DNA of 35,607 nucleotides from Actinomycetota bacterium. Lineage in GTDB: Bacteria; Actinomycetota; Acidimicrobiia; IMCC26256; PALSA-555. Under the pieces are notes generated by a model, which saw only the letters and a list, made by a program, of their open reading frames with translations, ran no database searches and was not told the origin of the DNA. Each line of letters starts with the position of its first letter. Position 1 is the first letter of the stretch. The stretch is taken from assembly GCA_016870245.1 (NCBI GenBank), contig VGCA01000009.1:1-35607 (forward strand), given 5' to 3'. This document shows, in pieces, positions 16,875-25,830 of the stretch. Both the position numbers and the translations under genes were made by a program.

Positions 16875-18095
16875 TCAGGCGCTGACGCCGAAGCGCTCGA
16901 GCCCGTAGGCCCGCACGGCGTTGCCGCGGACCAGCATCCGCACCTCGTCGGCGTCCAGGCCGGCGGCCTCGGCCAAACGGTGGGCGACGGCCCGAGAGCC
17001 GGGCCAGGAGCCGTTGGGGTGCGGGTAGTCCATCTCGAACACGATCTGGCCCATGCCGATCTCGTCGCGGCTCTTGAGTCCGTGCAGGTCGTCGAAGATG
17101 CACCCGAAGACCCGGTCCCGCACGTAGGACGACGGCGGGTGGGGGAGCTCGACGCCGCCGACCCCCTCGTGCCAGACACCGTCCATGCGCTCCATCTGGA
17201 ACGGCATCCAGCCCACCTGGCTCTCGGCGTACGCGAGCTTGAGGGTGGGGAAGCGCTCCAGGGTGCGCGACCAGATGAAGTCGGCGAGCGACCCCTGGGC
17301 GTTGTGCGCGTTGAGCGACATCGACACCGCGAGCGGCGCGTCGGGCGACGTGCTCGGCATGCTCGACGACGAGCCGATGTGCATCGAGACGGTCGTGTCG
17401 GTCTCGACGCAGGCTTGGAACACCGGGTCCCACTTGCCGGTGTACAGCGATGGATACCCGAGCTTCGACGGGTTCTCGCTGAAGGCGATCGACGCGCTGC
17501 CCTTCGCCGCGCAGCGTCGCACCTCGTCGGCGGCGAGGTCGGGGTCCCACAGCGGCACGACGGTGAGGGGGATCAGGCGGCCCGCGCCGGCGCCGCCACA
17601 CCACTCCTCGATCATCCAGTCGTTGTAGATCTGCAGGCAGGCGAGGCCCAGCTCGTGGTCGGCCCGCTCGGCGAAGCCCTGCCCGGCGAAGCGGGGGAAG
17701 GTGTTGGGGTAGTTGATCGACACCTCGACGTGGCCCTCGTCCATGTCGGCGAGCCGGGCGGCCTGGTCGTAGGTGCCGGGCCGGAACTCGTCGTAGATCG
17801 CCGGCCGGTTCTCGTGCTGGTCGACCGGGAGCCCGCCGCACGCGTGGAGCATCCCGGTGGGGAGGACGAGGTCGTCGAAGAGCCAGATGTCGCACCAGTC
17901 GCCGTCGGGCACGTCGCGAGCGAGGTGGATGGCGCCGCCCTCGAACGAGAGCTTCGCCCTCTCCCGCACGACGCGGGGACCCCGCTCCTTCATCGATACC
18001 GGCAGCTCCCGCTGCCAGAGGTCCTGGGGCTCGAGGACGTGGTCGTCGACCGAGATGATGTCGGGGAACTCGGACTCGGGCGGGGTGACGGACAT
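16875..18095 (-). CDS. amidohydrolase_2 (ACMSD-like) metal-dependent hydrolase, paralog 3
   Basis: 'DIISVDDHVLEPQDLWQRELP', 'VSMHIGSSS', 'QIVFEMDYPHPNGSWPGS'; SD GAGGAG. Confidence 0.9.
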   Translation of the reverse strand: MSVTPPESEFPDIISVDDHVLEPQDLWQRELPVSMKERGPRVVRERAKLSFEGGAIHLARDVPDGDWCDIWLFDDLVLPTGMLHACGGLPVDQHENRPAIYDEFRPGTYDQAARLADMDEGHVEVSINYPNTFPRFAGQGFAERADHELGLACLQIYNDWMIEEWCGGAGAGRLIPLTVVPLWDPDLAADEVRRCAAKGSASIAFSENPSKLGYPSLYTGKWDPVFQACVETDTTVSMHIGSSSSMPSTSPDAPLAVSMSLNAHNAQGSLADFIWSRTLERFPTLKLAYAESQVGWMPFQMERMDGVWHEGVGGVELPHPPSSYVRDRVFGCIFDDLHGLKSRDEIGMGQIVFEMDYPHPNGSWPGSRAVAHRLAEAAGLDADEVRMLVRGNAVRAYGLERFGVSA

Positions 18096-18162
18096 GGCGG
18101 GCTCCTCGGCGGGTCGGGCGGCACGGCCGGGTGGGGTCGGACGGCACGGTGGGAGGTGGCTG

Positions 18163-18176
18163 TCTTTGCCCAAAGA
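18163..18176. promoter_or_regulatory. Candidate MarR operator, palindrome TCTTTG-CC-CAAAGA
   Basis: Perfect dyad just downstream of and touching a predicted minus-strand promoter TTGACC(18205-18200)-N18-AAGTAT(18181-18176) upstream of the amidohydrolase-marR operon. Confidence 0.65.
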
Positions 18177-18255
18177 TACTTGTCGCAAAGCCACTCCCCG
18201 GTCAAGCGCCGGCCGAAGTGCGGTCACCCCGGCCGGATCGGGCAGGATCGCGGGC

Positions 18256-19032
18256 ATGACCCGCCCCCGTGTCGTGGACACCCCGCCCGGCACCGGACCG
18301 CTCACGATCCGCCTGGTGCTGCGCCACGCCTACGGGATGTGGCGGGCCCGGAGCCGGCGCATCGCCGCGGCCGCCTTCGTGTTCTTCGTGCCCCCGGCCC
18401 TGCTGTTCGTCGCGAGCGAGACCCTCCGCGACGCCTACGAGGACTCGTCCGGGACCGCGCGCTGGATGCTCCTCGCGGCCCTGGTGGCCGCCGCCAGCTT
18501 CGCCCGGTTCCTGGGCACCATCTTCTTCGCGGGGTTCCTCGACCTCGCAATCGGCGACGACTACTTCCGCGGCGAGCCGCGCACCCTCGGCGGGGTGATC
18601 CGCGACCTGCCCTGGTGGCCGCTGCTGGTGGTCGACGTGGTCGTCAACGTCACCGCGACGATCGGGCTGGCCTTCTTCCTCGTGCCCGGGATCGCCGTCT
18701 ACACCCTGTGGGGCCTGGTCGGGCCCGTGGTCGTGCAGGAGCGCGGCGGCCCGTTCGCCGCCCTCTCGCGCACGGCCCAGATCTCCCGTCCCCACTGGAG
18801 GATGGTCCTCGGCCTGGTGGTCGTCCCCCTCGCCGTCGAGCACGCGCTGGCCGAGTTCGTGCGCCACCTCGTGGAGAGTGACGGGGTGCTGGTCGTCGTG
18901 GTGACCGAGTGGCTCATCGCGATGACCATGCTGGCCGCCGTCGGCGTCACCGAGGTCGCCCTCGCGACCGAGCTCATGGCCCGCTCGCCCCGGTCGCAAC
19001 GCGACGTCGTCGCCGACGCAGTCGCGCCTTGA
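18256..19032 (+). CDS. multi-pass membrane protein of unknown function
   Basis: Hydrophobic segments 'AAAAFVFFVPPALLFVAS', 'WWPLLVVDVVVNVTATIGLAFFLVPGIAVYTLWGLVGPVVV', 'LAVEHALAEFV', 'WLIAMTMLAAVGV'. Confidence 0.75.
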   Translation: MTRPRVVDTPPGTGPLTIRLVLRHAYGMWRARSRRIAAAAFVFFVPPALLFVASETLRDAYEDSSGTARWMLLAALVAAASFARFLGTIFFAGFLDLAIGDDYFRGEPRTLGGVIRDLPWWPLLVVDVVVNVTATIGLAFFLVPGIAVYTLWGLVGPVVVQERGGPFAALSRTAQISRPHWRMVLGLVVVPLAVEHALAEFVRHLVESDGVLVVVVTEWLIAMTMLAAVGVTEVALATELMARSPRSQRDVVADAVAP

Positions 19033-19036
19033 TCCC

Positions 19037-19182
19037 GGGTCGCTGCGCTCCCTACTCCGGGGTCGCTCCGCTCGCTGCGCTCCCTACTCCGGGGTCGCTC
19101 CGCTCGCTGCGCTCCCTACTCCGGGGTCGCTCCGCTCGCTGCGCTCCCTACTCCGGGGTCGCTCCGCTCGCTGCGCTCCCTA
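19037..19182. repeat. 32-bp tandem array, about 4.6 copies, between convergent genes and containing the minus-strand stop codon
   Basis: CCTACTCC at 19051, 19083, 19115, 19147 and degenerate CCTAG at 19179; exact 32-bp period. Confidence 0.95.
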
Positions 19183-20288
19183 GAACAGGGTCTTGGCCCA
19201 CTCCACGTGGTGCTGCGGGTTGACCATGGCGTGCTGGGTGCCCGCGTGGATGTCGCGGAAGGCCCGCTCGAGCGGCCCCGAGCGCAGGGCGGTGGTCCCC
19301 GCCATGAGGTAGCAGGCCCGCACGATCTCGGCGCCCTCCTCGGTCACGTACGCCGTGGTCGAGCGCACCTCGGCGCTCAACGCGGCGTCGGCCGTGCCCA
19401 GCTCCGCCGCCTCCTCGGCCCGGCGGAACACCTCGTGGGCGCGGCCGGCCGCGGCCCGGCCCCGCTGCTCGAGTCGCGCGAGATCGTGCAGGAACCGCTC
19501 GCTCTCGGCGAGCGTCGTGGCCGAGCCCATGCGGTGCTTCGTCGGTGCGAGGGCCCGCACCTCGTCGAGCGCCCGCCGGGTGATCCCGATCGCCCACGCC
19601 GTGTGCCCCACGCAGGTGAGGATCAGGATGCCGAGGTCGTACTTCGGTCCACCCCGACGGTGCAGCGGCGCCATGGAGCCCGGTGCCGCGAACGAGAACG
19701 ACGCCTCCTCGGGGACGAACACGGAGTCGGCCACGTAGTCGTAGCTCGCGGTGGCCCGAAGCCCCATCACGTCCCAGTTGCCGGTGAGACGGACGTCGGA
19801 CTTGGGCACCACGCCCATGCGGTACTCCGCGGGGGCGTCGCCATCGGTGACGATGAACCCCATGCCCACCCAGGCCGCGTGGTCGATGCCGCTGCCGAAC
19901 TGGAACGCGCCGTTCACCAGGTACCCGCCGTCGGCCTTGGTCGCCTGACCACTGGGGGCGAGCTGCCCGGCCATCAGGGGGATCCCGTCGGCGAAGGCCC
20001 GCTCGACGAATCCGTCCTCGCACCACGCGCCGAAGAAGGCGCTCGTGGTGCCGCACGCCAGGTAGGTCCACGCGGTCGACCCGTCGGCGTAGGCGATCTC
20101 CTCGATGATGTCGAGGTTCTCCTCGATCGACAGCTCGAGGCCGCCGACCTCCTTCGGGACCAGGGCGCCGTACAGGCCGGCCTCGGCGAGGGCGGCCACC
20201 ACCTCGTGGTCGACCGGCGTCGCGTCGGCGTGCGCGTGGGCCTCGACGAGGGGGCGCAGGGCCCGGGCGGGTCGTGGACGGTCGTCAT
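19180..20288 (-). CDS. acyl-CoA dehydrogenase family protein, apparent 1-nt frameshift close to the 5' end
   Basis: 'HEVVAALAEAGLYGALVPKEVGGLELSIEENLDIIEEIAYADGSTAWTYLACGTTSAFFGAW', 'FRDIHAGTQHAMVNPQHHVEWAKTLF'; ATG 20288 (MTTVHDP) lies in a different frame. Confidence 0.82.
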
Positions 20289-20353
20289 CGGGATCCCCCT
20301 GGGTCGCGCGCCCGGCGGAGGGGCCGAGCCGGTGCGAAGAGTACGGTGCAGCC

Positions 20354-20917
20354 GTGCCCGACGCCTCCTCCAGCCCCGCCACCGCGCCGCCCGCGAGCCC
20401 CAAGGTCGACGGCCGCGAGCCGGTGTTCCGGCGCTTCGACGACCCCGACGTGCCCTGGCAGCGGGTCAAGGCCCAGCGCAACGCCGACGGCACCGAGTCG
20501 TCGGTCTGGGAGAAGTGGTTCGCGTTCTCCGCCGAGCCGCAGTACCTGTCGCTCTACGCCAGGTACGACCCGGGGATGATCGTGCGCCGCCACGGGCACT
20601 TCAGCCCCCACATCGTGTTCGTCCTCGAGGGCGAGGCGTGGTTCGGCGACGAGCACTGCCCGGCCGGCACCCACATCGAGCTGCCGCTCGGCGCCGCGTT
20701 CGGGCCGGTCGTCGCCGGCGACGAGGGCTGCGTGATGTTCGAGGTCATGCTCGGCGACCCGCGCTCGTGGGGCGATGAACCGGAGCGGTTCGACGTCGCC
20801 CTCGCCGAGCGGGGCGCGGAGAAGCTGCCCGACCCGCCGCTCGAGTTCCCCGAATGGCTCCAGGACCTCCGGTCCCACTGGGCCGGAGCCGCCGAAGGAA
20901 AGGGAGACGACGCGTGA
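20354..20917 (+). CDS. cupin-domain protein
   Basis: 'YARYDPGMIVRRHGHFSPHIVFVLEGEAWFGDEHCPAGTHIELPLGAAFGPVVAGDEGCVMFEVMLGDP'. Confidence 0.82.
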   Translation: MPDASSSPATAPPASPKVDGREPVFRRFDDPDVPWQRVKAQRNADGTESSVWEKWFAFSAEPQYLSLYARYDPGMIVRRHGHFSPHIVFVLEGEAWFGDEHCPAGTHIELPLGAAFGPVVAGDEGCVMFEVMLGDPRSWGDEPERFDVALAERGAEKLPDPPLEFPEWLQDLRSHWAGAAEGKGDDA

Positions 20918-22056
20918 GCCCCGACGCCGACGACGCCGCACGCCCCGAGGACATGGCTCGGCCGCAGACGAGCACCCGGGACCGCGACGAGGTCCGGGCG
21001 CGCCTGGAGGCCTGGCTGGCCGGCCGGCACGGCGACAAGACGCCGTGGGTGCACGAGCTCGCCGTCCCCGACGGCACCGGGATGTCGAGCGAGACGCTGC
21101 TCTTCGACGTCACGTGGAGCGACGGCACGCACGACCGGCTCGTCGCCCGCCTCGCGCCCGACGCCGACGCGGTGCCGGTCTTCCCTCGCTACGACCTCGA
21201 CCTGCAGTACGCGACGATGAGCGAGGTCGCGGCGCGCTCGGCGGTCCCCGTGCCCCCGCTGTACGCCTTCGAGCCCGACCCCGTCCACCTCGGCACCGAG
21301 TTCCTCGTCATGCACCGCGTCGAGGGGGTGGTCCCCGCCGACATTCCGCCCTACGTGTTCGGCGCCGGGTGGCTGGCGGAGGCGGCGCCGGAGGATCGGC
21401 TGCGCCTCCAGCGCAACGTCGTGCAGGTGCTCGCCGACCTCCACGCGATCGCCGACCCCGAAGCCGCCTTCCCGTGGTACGTCCCGCCCGCGGGCACCAG
21501 CGCCCTGCGGGCCCACGTCGACTCGCAGCGGGAGTTCGCCGACTGGGTGCTCGACGGTCGTGACGGCCCGCTGATCGAGGCCGGCTTCGCGTGGCTCGAC
21601 GAGCACTGGCCCGCCGACGAGGGCGAGACCGTCCTGTCGTGGGGCGACGCCCGCATCGGCAACATCATGTTCGACGACTTCGCCCCCGTCGCGGTGCTCG
21701 ACTGGGAGATGGCGAGCCTGGCGCCTCGGGAGGTCGACCTCGGCTGGACGATCTACCTGCACCGGTTCTTCGACGACATCGCCCTCCAGTTCGGCCTCCC
21801 GGGCATGCCCGACTTCATGCGGCGCAGCCACCTCGCCGGCCTCTACCACGAGCTCACCGGGCATGCCCCGCGCGACCTCGACTGGTACACGGCCTACGCC
21901 GCGCTGCGGCACGCGGTGATCATGACCCGCATCGGGACCCGCTCGGCCCGCTTCGGAGAGGCGGAGATGGCCGACGACATCGACGACCTCATCACCCATC
22001 GGGCGGCGCTCGAGGCGATGCTCGCCGGCACCTACTGGGGCTCGGTGCCTGCATGA
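20914..22056 (+). CDS. phosphotransferase (APH/ACAD10-like) family protein
   Basis: 'FLVMHRVEGVVPADIPPY', 'LSWGDARIGNIMFDDFAPVAVLDWEMASLAPREVDLGW' kinase catalytic/Mg loops; GTGA overlap. Confidence 0.92.
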   Translation: MSPDADDAARPEDMARPQTSTRDRDEVRARLEAWLAGRHGDKTPWVHELAVPDGTGMSSETLLFDVTWSDGTHDRLVARLAPDADAVPVFPRYDLDLQYATMSEVAARSAVPVPPLYAFEPDPVHLGTEFLVMHRVEGVVPADIPPYVFGAGWLAEAAPEDRLRLQRNVVQVLADLHAIADPEAAFPWYVPPAGTSALRAHVDSQREFADWVLDGRDGPLIEAGFAWLDEHWPADEGETVLSWGDARIGNIMFDDFAPVAVLDWEMASLAPREVDLGWTIYLHRFFDDIALQFGLPGMPDFMRRSHLAGLYHELTGHAPRDLDWYTAYAALRHAVIMTRIGTRSARFGEAEMADDIDDLITHRAALEAMLAGTYWGSVPA

Positions 22057-22109
22057 GCGAGCCCGTCGGCGGAGACGGCCGTTCCGTGCGCCGAGCGGGG
22101 CCCGAGTGG

Positions 22110-22128
22110 CCCGGCGCGAAGCGCCGGG
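22110..22128. other. Perfect GC hairpin in 82-bp intergenic gap
   Basis: CCCGGCGC-gaa-GCGCCGGG. Confidence 0.8.
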
Positions 22129-22138
22129 AGCGGGAGTC

Positions 22139-22846
22139 GTGATCGCCCACGACCCGTCGGCCGGGGCCGACTCGGTGCCCGCGGCCACGCGACGTCCGGT
22201 CTCCCGGGCGCGGGTCGACGCGGCCGGCGAAGCCCGGCGCCTCGCCCACGGGATCGTCGCCGCCGACGCCGACGACGCCACGTTCTCCGCGGTCGCGGGG
22301 CTGCTCGCCGAGGCCAACGCGATCCTCGCCGCGGTGCCGCACCTGCCGCGGCCCGAGTTCGACCCGGCCCGGCTCGAGCAGGCCCGCACGGAGCTCGGGA
22401 CGTCGGACATCGACGCCATGGCCGACCGCGCCGTCGCCGGGCCCGCGAACCCGACCAGCGTCGACCTCGAGGCCCGCACCCTCGACGACGGCGCCGAGGC
22501 GGAGGTCGTGTTCGGCCCGGCGTTCGAGGGCGCGCCCGGCCGCGCGCACGGGGGCGTGGTTGCCGCGGTGTTCGACGACCTCCTCGGCATGGCGATGGCC
22601 GGGACCCGGTCGATCGGGTTCACCGGCCGCCTCACCGTGCACTACCGCAACCCGGTCCCGATCGAGACTGCGATCACCTTCCGGTTGCGCACCGGCGAGA
22701 GCCAGGGCCGCAAGCTGCACGTGCACGGCGACGCCCGGCTCGGCGACCAGGTGCTCGCGACCGCCGACGCCCTGATGATCCTGGTCGATCCCGAGCACTT
22801 CAAGATCCACGCGCGGGACCTGGTCGCCCGCGGGGAAGGAGCCTGA
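22139..22846 (+). CDS. PaaI/hotdog-fold thioesterase family protein
   Basis: 'FEGAPGRAHGGVVAAVFDDLLGMAMAGTRSIGFTGRLTVHYRNPVPIETAITFRLRTGESQGRKLHVHGDARLGDQVLATADALMILVD'. Confidence 0.88.
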   Translation: MIAHDPSAGADSVPAATRRPVSRARVDAAGEARRLAHGIVAADADDATFSAVAGLLAEANAILAAVPHLPRPEFDPARLEQARTELGTSDIDAMADRAVAGPANPTSVDLEARTLDDGAEAEVVFGPAFEGAPGRAHGGVVAAVFDDLLGMAMAGTRSIGFTGRLTVHYRNPVPIETAITFRLRTGESQGRKLHVHGDARLGDQVLATADALMILVDPEHFKIHARDLVARGEGA

Positions 22847-22847
22847 C

Positions 22848-23846
22848 ATGGGCCGGCGCATCATCAGCGTCCCCGTCCTGTACCTCCTCGCGCTCGGGTT
22901 CCTCGTCCTGCTCCCGATCTGGCTGCCCGTCACCGTGATCTGGGACCTGGTGACCGGGCCCCGCCGAATGGCCCACACCCGGCTCCTCGCGTTCGGCTTC
23001 TGGTGGTCGTGGCTGGAGTCGATCGGCCTGACCGTGTCGTTCTGGTTCCTGGTGACCGGTCGGGCCAAGCGGACCGAACCGCACTTCCGGCTCCAGCGGT
23101 GGTGGGCCAACGGCCTGGTCGTCGGTCTGCGTCTCACCTGCCGGCTCACCCTGGAGCCCCGCCATCTGGAGGTGCTCACCCCGGGCCCGGTGATCGTCCT
23201 CCCGCGCCACGCGAGCCTCGCCGACGCGCTGCTCTCCGCCTGGTTCGTCACCCAGCCCGGGCTGCGGCCGCACTACGTGCTCAAGCGCGAGCTCCTGGCC
23301 GACCCCTGCCTCGACATCGTCGGCAATCGCCTGCCCAACCACTTCCTCGACCGCGGTGCCGTCGACGCGAAGCCGGAGCTCGACGCGATCCGAACGATGG
23401 CCGAGGGTGTGCGGGGCGTCGACGAGTGTGCGGTGATCTTCCCCGAGGGCACGCGCGCCAACCCGGAGAAGCGGGCCAAGGCCATGGCCCGCCTCGCGGA
23501 GCGCAACGCCGAGCGGGCGGCGAAGCTCTCGGCCCTCGAGCACCTCAACCCGCCGCGGCCGGCGGGCACGCTGGCCGTGCTCGACGGCGCACCCGACGCC
23601 GACATCGTCATCATGGCCCACGCCGGCTTCGAGGGGCTCGACACGTTCGGCGGCATCCTCAAGGCGATCCCGGGCACGGCCCCGGTCCTGCTCGACTGCG
23701 TGCGCATCCCCCGCAGCGAGGTCCCCGACGACGACGAGGGCCGCATCGCCTGGCTCGACGACCAGTGGCTCGCGCTCGACCGTCGGGTCGACACGCTGCT
23801 CGCCGAACGGGCGGCGATGACCGCCGCGGTCGAGACGTTCCGATGA
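22848..23846 (+). CDS. 1-acyl-sn-glycerol-3-phosphate acyltransferase-like (PlsC family)
   Basis: 'VIVLPRHASLADALLSAWFV', 'VIFPEGTRANPEKRAKAMARL'; N-terminal TM segment; SD GGGGAAGGAG. Confidence 0.85.
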   Translation: MGRRIISVPVLYLLALGFLVLLPIWLPVTVIWDLVTGPRRMAHTRLLAFGFWWSWLESIGLTVSFWFLVTGRAKRTEPHFRLQRWWANGLVVGLRLTCRLTLEPRHLEVLTPGPVIVLPRHASLADALLSAWFVTQPGLRPHYVLKRELLADPCLDIVGNRLPNHFLDRGAVDAKPELDAIRTMAEGVRGVDECAVIFPEGTRANPEKRAKAMARLAERNAERAAKLSALEHLNPPRPAGTLAVLDGAPDADIVIMAHAGFEGLDTFGGILKAIPGTAPVLLDCVRIPRSEVPDDDEGRIAWLDDQWLALDRRVDTLLAERAAMTAAVETFR

Positions 23847-24634
23847 GCGACGCGGCGACCGCGATGCTCGTGGCCGCGGCCACGATCGCGGCGCTGATGC
23901 TCGTCACCTGGCTGGTCAGCCTGCCGCTGCGCAACGCCTCGATCGTCGACCTGATCTGGGGCCTCGGCTTCGTCCTCGTCGCGTGGGCGGTGCGCCTGAC
24001 GGTCGACGGGAACTCGGCCCGCCAGTGGCTCCTCGTGGCGATGGTGACCATCTGGGGCCTACGGCTGTCGATCTACCTCACGTGGCGCAACCACGGCAAC
24101 GGCGAGGACTACCGCTACCAGGCGATGCGCCGGCACTGGGGGCCGCGGTTCTGGTGGGTGAGCCTGTTCACGGTCTTCGTCCTCCAGGGCGTGCTCATGT
24201 GGACGGTGTCGATCGGCGTGCAGCTCGGGCAGGTGCCCGACACGCCCGGGCTCGGGCCGCTCGCCGCACTCGGGGTGCTCGTGTGGCTCGTGGGGATCAC
24301 CTTCGAGGCCGTGGGCGACGCCCAGCTCGCCCGGTTCAAGGGCGACCCCGCGAACCGGGGCAAGGTGATGGACCGCGGTCTGTGGCGCTACACGCGCCAC
24401 CCCAACTACTTCGGCGACGCCTGCGTGTGGTGGGGGATCGCCCTCGTCGCCGCCGAGAGCGGACTGGGCGCGTTCGGCATCATCGGCGCCGTCGTGATGA
24501 CCGTGCTGCTGCGGCGGGTGTCGGGGGTGACGCTCCTCGAGAAGTCGCTGAAGAAGCGCCGTGAGGGCTACGAGGAGTACATCGCCCGCACCAGCCCGTT
24601 CGTCCCGCGCCCACCGCGCACGCCCTCGACCTGA
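23843..24634 (+). CDS. DUF1295 / steroid 5-alpha-reductase-like membrane protein
   Basis: 'NASIVDLIWGLGFVLVAW', 'RWYRH'-type 'GLWRYTRHPNYFGDACVWWGIAL', 'KKRREGYEEYIARTSPFVPRPPR'. Confidence 0.9.
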   Translation: MSDAATAMLVAAATIAALMLVTWLVSLPLRNASIVDLIWGLGFVLVAWAVRLTVDGNSARQWLLVAMVTIWGLRLSIYLTWRNHGNGEDYRYQAMRRHWGPRFWWVSLFTVFVLQGVLMWTVSIGVQLGQVPDTPGLGPLAALGVLVWLVGITFEAVGDAQLARFKGDPANRGKVMDRGLWRYTRHPNYFGDACVWWGIALVAAESGLGAFGIIGAVVMTVLLRRVSGVTLLEKSLKKRREGYEEYIARTSPFVPRPPRTPST

Positions 24635-24665
24635 CCCGCCGGTCGATCCGGGAGGAGACCCGACC

Positions 24666-25826
24666 ATGAAGTCGCTGGGGCCGCTCACCGCGGCCGACGA
24701 GATGATGACCCACCAGATCGTCGACACCTTCGCGTCGGTCGGGCAGACCGACCGTTCGTGGACCGAGAAGGTCTGCGCCATGGCCTGCGCCAAGGACGGC
24801 TCCCTGTACCTCGGCTTCGGCCTCGGCAAGTACACCAACCGGGGCGTGATGGACGGGTACGCGGCGATCTCCAGAGGCAAGGAGATCCGCGTGGTGCGCG
24901 CGAGCCGCGAGCTCGGTGCTGACCCGGTGACCACGTCGATCGGGCCGATCCACTACGAGGTGCTCGAGCCCCTGCAGCGCGTGCGGTTCGCGCTCGACGC
25001 CAACGACGCGCAGCCGATCGCGTTCGAGTGGATCTTCGAGTCGGTGGTCCCGCCGTTCGTCGAGCACCCGGAGCAGGCCCGCAGCCGCGACGGCCTGCGT
25101 CTCGACCAGGACCTCATCCGCTACCACCAGTCCGGCGTCGCGCACGGCTGGGTCGAGATCGAGGGCGTGCGCACGGAGTTCGACACCGACTCGTGGGTCA
25201 GCACGCGCGACCACTCGTGGGGCGTCCGCCACGGCGTGGGCGCGCCCGACCCCGACGTGAAGGAGGCCGACCGCCCGGCCGAGCTCGCGATCCTCGTCAA
25301 CTGGAGCCCCATCGTCTGCGAGCGGCCCGACGGATCGCGCTACGCGCTCCACTGGTTCTGGCAGCGCCAGCAGGTGCCGGGCTGGCAGAACGAGCACTTC
25401 CAGGGCGGGGTGGAGCACCCCGACGGCACCAAGGAGCCCTTCACCGCGATCGAGCCGGAGTTCGAGGTCGACCCGGTGACCCGCCGGGTGCGGCGAGGCC
25501 GGGTGACGTTCCGCCTGGCCGACGGGTCCACCCGACCGATCACCATCGAGAAGCTCGACGACACCGGCCTGCCCCTCGGCGCCGGTCTCTACTTCGGGCT
25601 CGACGGCAAGTTCCACGGCTCGTACCGCGGTGTGCTCGAAGTCGAGGGCGAGCACGTCCCCGACGTGACCGAGGCCGCCGCGGCCCGGCGGCTGCACCAG
25701 CTCGTCGACCACGTCGTCCGCGTGGAGGACCCGGTCGGCGGCGGGATCGGCGTCGGCAACCTCCAGACCCTGTTCGTCGGCCCCATCCCCGACATGGGCC
25801 TCGACCAGGAGTCGTCCTTCCTCTGA
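24666..25826 (+). CDS. conserved hypothetical protein (lipocalin-like, unassigned)
   Basis: SD GGGAGGAG, ATG 24666; 386 aa 'MKSLGPLTAADEMMTHQIVDTFASVGQTDRSWTEKVCAMACAKDGSLYLGFGLGKYTNRGVMDGYAAI...'. Confidence 0.8.
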   Translation: MKSLGPLTAADEMMTHQIVDTFASVGQTDRSWTEKVCAMACAKDGSLYLGFGLGKYTNRGVMDGYAAISRGKEIRVVRASRELGADPVTTSIGPIHYEVLEPLQRVRFALDANDAQPIAFEWIFESVVPPFVEHPEQARSRDGLRLDQDLIRYHQSGVAHGWVEIEGVRTEFDTDSWVSTRDHSWGVRHGVGAPDPDVKEADRPAELAILVNWSPIVCERPDGSRYALHWFWQRQQVPGWQNEHFQGGVEHPDGTKEPFTAIEPEFEVDPVTRRVRRGRVTFRLADGSTRPITIEKLDDTGLPLGAGLYFGLDGKFHGSYRGVLEVEGEHVPDVTEAAAARRLHQLVDHVVRVEDPVGGGIGVGNLQTLFVGPIPDMGLDQESSFL

Positions 25827-25830
25827 CCCC

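Noticed and set aside
15901-18147. Minus-strand ORF with GRGLLGRGLL / AGFLAGAFLA repeats opposite the KAPAKKPA gene
   Set aside because: Antisense readings of the 30-bp coding repeat; they run through the MarR and amidohydrolase genes without an independent start or motif.
20554-23251. Large minus-strand ORFs (20554-22635, 21992-23251) in the lipid operon
   Set aside because: Antisense shadow ORFs; the plus strand carries well-supported kinase, thioesterase and acyltransferase genes.
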